Below are positions 59,147-64,000 of a stretch of DNA of 64,000 nucleotides, in pieces. The stretch covers positions 1,054,001 to 1,118,000 of the forward strand of contig NZ_JACYFS010000001.1 in NCBI RefSeq assembly GCF_014837145.1, written 5' to 3'. The translations under genes were made by a program, and so were the position numbers. Numbering within the stretch: the first letter of the stretch is position 1; each line of letters starts with the position of its first letter. A model generated the notes under the pieces. That model was not told where the DNA came from and did no database searches. It was given only the letters and a program-made list of their open reading frames with translations. Source of the DNA: Chryseobacterium caseinilyticum. GTDB taxonomy: Bacteria; Bacteroidota; Bacteroidia; Flavobacteriales; Weeksellaceae.

Positions 59147-60415
59147 CTACCCAATGTGCGTTCCGGAATGAAGCACAGCTCCTTTTTTTACCACTACAAT
59201 TCCGTCCTGAACTGAGTGTGTGCCGTAGTCTCCATCAGGAATATGTCTTCCACCGATAATCCTTACATTGTCACCGATGTAACAGTTTTTATCAATAATA
59301 GTTCTTTCGATGTAGCAATACTTTCCGATTCCCATATTTGGGTAACCGTTTTTATCATTTTCTACGATTTCTGCTGTATTCTGATAAAAATCTGAACCCA
59401 TTACATAAGAATTTACGATCGTACTTCCTTTATCGATTCTCGTACGGTTCCCGATAAGGGAATTCTCTATTTTATCTGCCATAATGATACATCCGTCACC
59501 AAAAACGGCTTTGCTTACGTAAGAACCATTTATTTTTGACGGTGGAAGCATTCTCGCTCTTGTAAAAATTGGCGAACTGGAAAAAAGATTGAACTGAGGG
59601 AAATCCTGACACAAATCTAAATTGGCCTCGTAGAAAGATTCGATGGTTCCGATATCTGTCCAGTAACCTTCGTACTGATAGCTTAATGTCGTATACTTTC
59701 CTATGGCGTTCGGGATAATATCTTTTCCGAAATCATCTCCTGCACCGTCTTCGAACATTTTTTTAAGCATCGATTTGGTGAAAATATAAATACCCATTGA
59801 GGCCAGATATTCTTTCCCTTTACTTTTATTGTCTTCAGAAACTTCAGACTGTAAACCATTGAGCATATCGTAGCTTGGTTTTTCAACGAAAGAAGTGATG
59901 TTTCCGTCATCATCAGAACTCAGAATTCCAAAGCCTGTAGCATCTTTCGCATTTACCGGAATCGTAGCAATGGTTACGTCACCACCTTTTTCAATATGAA
60001 AATCAAGCATTTCCTGAAAATCCATCTGATAAAGCTGATCTCCTGACAAAATGAGAATATATTCGTAATCATATTTCTCAAGGTGCTTCATAGACTGTCT
60101 TACTGCATCTGCAGTTCCCTGATACCAGTTTTCGTTTTCCACATTCTGTTCAGCAGCCAGAATATCTACAAAACCTTTGCTGAAGATATCAAAATGAAAA
60201 GAATTTTTAATGTGTGAGTTGAGCGATGCTGAATTAAACTGGGTTAAGACAAGAATCTTGTTCATCCCCGAATTCAGACAGTTTGAAATCGGAATATCTA
60301 CCAATCTGTATTTCCCTGCGATAGGAACAGCCGGCTTTGATCTTGAATAAGTAAGTGGAAACAATCTTGTTCCTCTGCCACCTCCTAAAACAATCGATAT
60401 TACATTTTGATTCAT
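59147..60415 (-). CDS. glgC: glucose-1-phosphate adenylyltransferase
   Basis: A 422-residue ADP-glucose pyrophosphorylase. LGGGRGTRLFPLT, KPAVPIAGKYRLVDIPISNC, LSGDQLYQMDF and FVEKP belong to the nucleotidyltransferase domain; the C-terminal left-handed beta-helix repeats (about 290-422) end in GTHIG. It supplies ADP-glucose for GlgA. Last gene of the glycogen operon, 22 bases after the lipoprotein gene. Confidence 0.96.
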   Translation of the reverse strand: MNQNVISIVLGGGRGTRLFPLTYSRSKPAVPIAGKYRLVDIPISNCLNSGMNKILVLTQFNSASLNSHIKNSFHFDIFSKGFVDILAAEQNVENENWYQGTADAVRQSMKHLEKYDYEYILILSGDQLYQMDFQEMLDFHIEKGGDVTIATIPVNAKDATGFGILSSDDDGNITSFVEKPSYDMLNGLQSEVSEDNKSKGKEYLASMGIYIFTKSMLKKMFEDGAGDDFGKDIIPNAIGKYTTLSYQYEGYWTDIGTIESFYEANLDLCQDFPQFNLFSSSPIFTRARMLPPSKINGSYVSKAVFGDGCIIMADKIENSLIGNRTRIDKGSTIVNSYVMGSDFYQNTAEIVENDKNGYPNMGIGKYCYIERTIIDKNCYIGDNVRIIGGRHIPDGDYGTHSVQDGIVVVKKGAVLHSGTHIG

Positions 60416-60437
60416 AAATTAGTTGTGATTTTTTATA

Positions 60438-60971
60438 TTATATTATTTTTACAGTTCGTTTTCTGATATCGACTTCCGCTTTAAAGCATATCTTATCCTG
60501 ATTTTGAGGATCAAAAATGTCTACGTTATAAATTTCTGAACTTCCTCTTTGTCTAACAGTTTTTACAATTTCATCAATCGGAAATTTACACTTTCCCAAT
60601 TGTTGCCTGAAAACTTCAGATGAAATTAAGATATCCATTATATCAATTTCTTTCTGCTGAAAATTTCGTAAGTCTTCTTCATATCTGTTTTTCCAATCCT
60701 TACCATATTGTTGTTCAAGCGCAAGTTCAGTTTTATTATTTTCGGTTCTGACGCTATCTATCAATTCTTCTGTGACAACACATCCTGCGACAGCAATTCT
60801 TCTTATATTCCACTTTTCATCTACACTTTCTACAATATGCCTATTACTGATGTCAGGTAATCCATACGATAAAAATACGAACCCGCTATTTTTTGACGGA
60901 CTTACCTTTTTATCTTTTTTACCGCAGGAAAACAGTATAAAGAACAACAGTAGGATTGAAAATATTTTCAA
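60438..60971 (-). CDS. unknown lipoprotein inside the glg operon
   Basis: A 177-residue lipoprotein with a hydrophobic N-terminus ending in LFSC (Cys16). It starts with TTG: the frame is closed by a stop just upstream and no ATG precedes the lipobox. The mature part (GKKDKKVSPSKNSGFVFLSYG onward) is charged and has three Cys; no family is recognised. It lies 3 bases after glgA and 22 before glgC, so it is translationally coupled to glycogen genes although it is exported. Confidence 0.68.
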   Translation of the reverse strand: MKIFSILLLFFILFSCGKKDKKVSPSKNSGFVFLSYGLPDISNRHIVESVDEKWNIRRIAVAGCVVTEELIDSVRTENNKTELALEQQYGKDWKNRYEEDLRNFQQKEIDIMDILISSEVFRQQLGKCKFPIDEIVKTVRQRGSSEIYNVDIFDPQNQDKICFKAEVDIRKRTVKII

Positions 60972-60974
60972 AGT

Positions 60975-62381
60975 TTATTGATTATATAAAGCTATGTATT
61001 TCTCAGCAGATTTTTCCCAGGCAAAATCGAAACTCATATTAGCCTTGATCAGACCCTGCATTATATCTTTTTTGTAGTACATGCTCACCGCTCTGTTTAT
61101 CGCATGAAGTATATCATCAACTCCGGGATAAGTAAAATTAATCCCCGCACCTCCTGTAGAAATATCCTTTACAGTATCACGCAATCCACCTGTATAACTT
61201 ACCACCGGAATTGTTCCGTAACGCATCGCATACATCTGATTAAGCCCGCAAGGCTCTACTCTGGATGGCATCAACAAAAAATCTGCCGAAGCATATATTT
61301 TATGGGAAAGATATTCCTTATAACCAAGATCCAGTGCGAAATTGCTGAACGAGTAGCTCAGTTCTGAAAGCCTGTCTTCAAGATATGTATTTCCTGAACC
61401 CAAAATAATAATGTTGAGACCGCCATAGTTTTGCTGAATGCTTCGCCAAACGGTATCTGGAAGCAGATCTGCTCCTTTTTCTGTGGCAAATCTTCCGATA
61501 AAGCCAAAAAGTGGCAAATCCGGATTCAAGCCATATTCTTTGCAGAGCTTTTCCTTGCTCATTTTTTTCTTTTTAAATACATCTTTTTTGGTGAAATTGA
61601 AATCCAACATCGGGTCAGTTGCCGGGTTCCAGACTTCTGTATCAATACCGTTGATGATGCCGTGGGCTTTGTAGTGTTCGTCTCTTACCAAAGTTTCAAG
61701 CCCTTTGAAACTTTCAAACAGCTCCTGCAGATAACCTTCTGAAACCGTTGTAAAAGCATGGGCACATTTAATCATTGATGCCAAAGGATTGATCATCCCA
61801 TTCCAATCCAAAAGTCCCCATTTGTATTGATCAAAGGCAGGAAAGTAATTCGCCATTCCCCAACTCATCCAGCCTTGGTATTCTCCGTTGTGAATCGTTG
61901 CAATTGTTTTCACCCCTTTCAGAAATCCGAATTCCGGACAGTTTTCTATCATAAACGGAACCAACCCAGTATGATAATCATGACAGTGAAGCACATCCGG
62001 ACGAATCTGCATCGCAGTCATCCAGTGAAGCAATCCATGTTGAAAAGCCAAAAACTGGAAGCTTTCATCCTGATAGCCATAAGGATTATCACGGTCTAAA
62101 AGCCCCGGAATTCTCACCATATATAATTCAAACCCCAAGACATCTGTTTTTTCTTTTAAAACCTGTACCTGAAGCATATTTCCGCCCTGATGAATCCAGC
62201 CGTCAAAAACAATTTCAAAATCGTGGTCAAAAACAAATGGCTTATTGTAAAAAGGCATCACCACTTTGGCGCTAATCCCCTTTATTTTATTCTGATATTT
62301 TGGCAATGCACCGACGACATCGGCAAGTCCGCCCACTTTGGCAACAGGATAACATTCTGTACTGAGGTGATAAATATTCAT
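60975..62381 (-). CDS. glgA: glycogen synthase
   Basis: A 468-residue GT5 enzyme adding ADP-glucose to glycogen. KVGGLADVVGALP (15-27) is the ADP-glucose-binding motif, followed by HCHDYHTGLVP, GIDTEVWNPATDP, GFIGRFATEKGADL and PSRVEPCGLNQMYAMRYGTIPVV (C-terminal nucleotide pocket). Starts 3 bases after the glgB stop: one operon. Confidence 0.96.
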   Translation of the reverse strand: MNIYHLSTECYPVAKVGGLADVVGALPKYQNKIKGISAKVVMPFYNKPFVFDHDFEIVFDGWIHQGGNMLQVQVLKEKTDVLGFELYMVRIPGLLDRDNPYGYQDESFQFLAFQHGLLHWMTAMQIRPDVLHCHDYHTGLVPFMIENCPEFGFLKGVKTIATIHNGEYQGWMSWGMANYFPAFDQYKWGLLDWNGMINPLASMIKCAHAFTTVSEGYLQELFESFKGLETLVRDEHYKAHGIINGIDTEVWNPATDPMLDFNFTKKDVFKKKKMSKEKLCKEYGLNPDLPLFGFIGRFATEKGADLLPDTVWRSIQQNYGGLNIIILGSGNTYLEDRLSELSYSFSNFALDLGYKEYLSHKIYASADFLLMPSRVEPCGLNQMYAMRYGTIPVVSYTGGLRDTVKDISTGGAGINFTYPGVDDILHAINRAVSMYYKKDIMQGLIKANMSFDFAWEKSAEKYIALYNQ

Positions 62382-62384
62382 TTA

Positions 62385-64000
62385 TTATTTTTTGTTTTTT
62401 AGTTTAGATTTAGCTTTTTTCGGAACAATTATTTTAGATTGTCTCAAAACCACTCCCGAAAGTGCTGGAAGATTGATGCTTATTGTGTTTGTTTTATTTT
62501 TCCATTCTTCCTGATCTTCACTGAAGATGTTGGCGATCACACCACTGCCTCCATATTTTTCATCGTCAGAATTAAAAATAACTTCCCATTTGGAATTTTC
62601 ATCCACTCCGATTTTATAATCGATCACCCTTGGTGTAAGATTGAGAACCGTCATTAAAATGTCATCCTCATTTTTACCTTTCCTTAAATAAATAAGAACA
62701 GAATTATCAGTATCATCGGCTTCCACCCATTCAAAACCATAAGGATTAAATTGATTTTTATAAAGTGCCGTTTCATTTTTGTAAAGATGATTTAAATCTT
62801 TAACTGCTTCCTTCAAACCGGCATGTACAGGATATTGCAGAAGATGCCAGTCTAAACTCTGTTTAAAATTCCACTCGCTGGTTTGCCCGAATTCATCGCC
62901 CATGAAGAGTAATTTTGCTCCTGGATGTGTAAACATGTAAACATACAGGGCTCTGAGATTGGCAAATTTCTGCCATTCATCGCCAAACATTTTATAAATA
63001 AGACTGGCTTTTCCGTGCACCACCTCGTCGTGGGACAGAGGCATCATATAATTTTCGTTGTACATGTACATCGAAGCAAAAGTCAGTTTGTGATGTAAAT
63101 GTTTCCGGTTGATAGGATCTTCTTTAAAATATTTCAGCGTGTCGTGCATCCAGCCCATCATCCATTTCATTCCAAAACCTACTCCACCATCGTGTACAGG
63201 CTTCGTCAGCATCGGAAAATCTGAACTTTCTTCAGCAATGGTTATGATTGAATCACCAAATTCTTTATAAACAGCAGTATTGAACTCCTGCAGGAAAGTT
63301 TTAGCTTCAAGATTTACATTGGTACCGAAAATATTGGGTTCCCACTCGCCTTCATTTCTTGAATAATCGAGATGAAGCATCGATGTTACGGCATCTACAC
63401 GCAAACCGTCGGCGTGATAACGGTCGAGCCAAAACATGGCATTGGAAATCAGAAAAGATTTAACTTCATTTCGGCCGTAATTAAAAATATAGGATTTCCA
63501 GTCGGGATGAAAGCCCTTTCTCGGATCTTCGTGTTCATACAAGTAAGAGCCGTCGAATTTGTGCAAACCATTAGCATCGCCGGGAAAATGGGACGGAACC
63601 CAATCGAGGATGACACCAATATTATTTTTGTGAAGTTCATTGATTAAAAACATCAGATCCTGCGGAGAGCCAAAACGCGATGTCGCAGCAAAAAATCCTG
63701 TAATCTGATAGCCCCAGCTTGGATCATAAGGATATTCCATCACGGGCATAAATTCTACATGAGTAAAACCCATTTCAAGGATATATGGAACTAATTTTTG
63801 GGCAATATCCCTGTAGTTTAAAAACTGTTTTGGATTTTCTCCATCGCGAAACCACGAACCGATGTGCATTTCGTAGACGGAAAGAGGAGCATTAAGGCTG
63901 TTGTTTTTCCAGCGGTTCTGCATCCAGTCTGTATCATCCCAATCGTAATAGGTTGTAGAAATAAGCGATGCAGCCTGAAGATTCTGTTCCCAGCTGAGTG
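62385..64000 (-). CDS. glgB: 1,4-alpha-glucan branching enzyme, 5' end cut by window
   Basis: About 538 residues are visible; the frame stays open to the window edge (the first visible residues read LSWEQNLQAASL), so the N-terminal region is missing. GH13 catalytic blocks: YEMHIGSW, FTHVEFMPVMEYPYDPSWGY, VILDWVPSHFP, DGLRVDAVTSM with the nucleophile Asp, ITIAEESSDFP with the acid Glu and PLSHDEVVHGK. It makes alpha-1,6 branches in glycogen. First gene of glgB-glgA-lipoprotein-glgC. Confidence 0.95.
   Translation of the reverse strand, partial: LSWEQNLQAASLISTTYYDWDDTDWMQNRWKNNSLNAPLSVYEMHIGSWFRDGENPKQFLNYRDIAQKLVPYILEMGFTHVEFMPVMEYPYDPSWGYQITGFFAATSRFGSPQDLMFLINELHKNNIGVILDWVPSHFPGDANGLHKFDGSYLYEHEDPRKGFHPDWKSYIFNYGRNEVKSFLISNAMFWLDRYHADGLRVDAVTSMLHLDYSRNEGEWEPNIFGTNVNLEAKTFLQEFNTAVYKEFGDSIITIAEESSDFPMLTKPVHDGGVGFGMKWMMGWMHDTLKYFKEDPINRKHLHHKLTFASMYMYNENYMMPLSHDEVVHGKASLIYKMFGDEWQKFANLRALYVYMFTHPGAKLLFMGDEFGQTSEWNFKQSLDWHLLQYPVHAGLKEAVKDLNHLYKNETALYKNQFNPYGFEWVEADDTDNSVLIYLRKGKNEDDILMTVLNLTPRVIDYKIGVDENSKWEVIFNSDDEKYGGSGVIANIFSEDQEEWKNKTNTISINLPALSGVVLRQSKIIVPKKAKSKLKNKK

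Overview
This 64-kb window is chromosomal DNA of a low-GC Bacteroidota bacterium, most likely a flavobacterium of the Chryseobacterium/Weeksellaceae type. The signs are Bacteroidota-style promoters (TTG, about 20 bases, TAnnTTTG) in place of clear Shine-Dalgarno sites, a type IX secretion (T9SS) sorting domain protein, a DUF4920 protein, several outer-membrane beta-barrel genes, a split F-type ATP synthase locus without beta and epsilon, and mevalonate-pathway and UbiA genes side by side. I see no phage, insertion sequence, integrase, CRISPR array, rRNA or tRNA. Most of the window is core metabolism.

Layout. 0-3.9 kb: end of a DUF4920 protein, an AT-rich membrane protein, an M14 carboxypeptidase, then an 850-base gene-free region with DnaA-box-like and TTTACA words, leading into an XRE-type regulator. 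3.9-10.5 kb (minus strand): proline dehydrogenase, UbiA prenyltransferase plus mevalonate-kinase-like GHMP kinase, a UMF1-type transporter, a degenerate 41-bp palindromic array, a GldL-like mini protein and thiolase. 10.6-15.7 kb: a membrane protein, an ECF sigma / membrane protein / beta-barrel operon whose sigma gene carries an apparent one-base frameshift, a nucleoside-type transporter and a bifunctional nuclease. 15.8-27.4 kb: etfB-etfA, an SDR oxidoreductase, a T9SS-secreted protein, an M20 dipeptidase, a THUMP-like methyltransferase, methylmalonyl-CoA mutase small subunit, DivIC, uridine kinase, ClpS and a CBS/CorC membrane protein.

27.8-33.7 kb holds the ATP synthase operon atpB-E-F-H-(unknown secreted protein)-A-G. 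33.8-38 kb (plus strand): ffh, a TM2 protein, an ANT(6)-like nucleotidyltransferase, an anchored surface protein and an MmcQ/YjbR protein. 38-41 kb has four beta-barrel genes, one interrupted by an in-frame amber codon. 41-49.3 kb: phoH, a SAM hydrolase-like protein, a 2-oxoacid dehydrogenase E2, a CLC channel and rpsF-rpsR-rplI. 49.4-53.6 kb: a thioredoxin-like protein, a lipid acyltransferase, a glycosyltransferase, endonuclease V, a DEDD exonuclease and apaG. 53.7-64 kb: odhB-sucA, an SRPBCC protein and the glycogen operon glgB-glgA-(lipoprotein)-glgC, with glgB cut by the window edge.

Together the genes cover acyl-CoA/amino-acid oxidation (ProDH, thiolase, ETF, mutA, E2s, OGDH), ATP synthesis and glycogen storage. 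The most unusual signals are non-coding: the 2.46-3.30 kb region, the 41-bp array, an 18-bp perfect palindrome in front of etfB, hairpins between atp genes, and several families of short-period repeats that abut stop or start codons.
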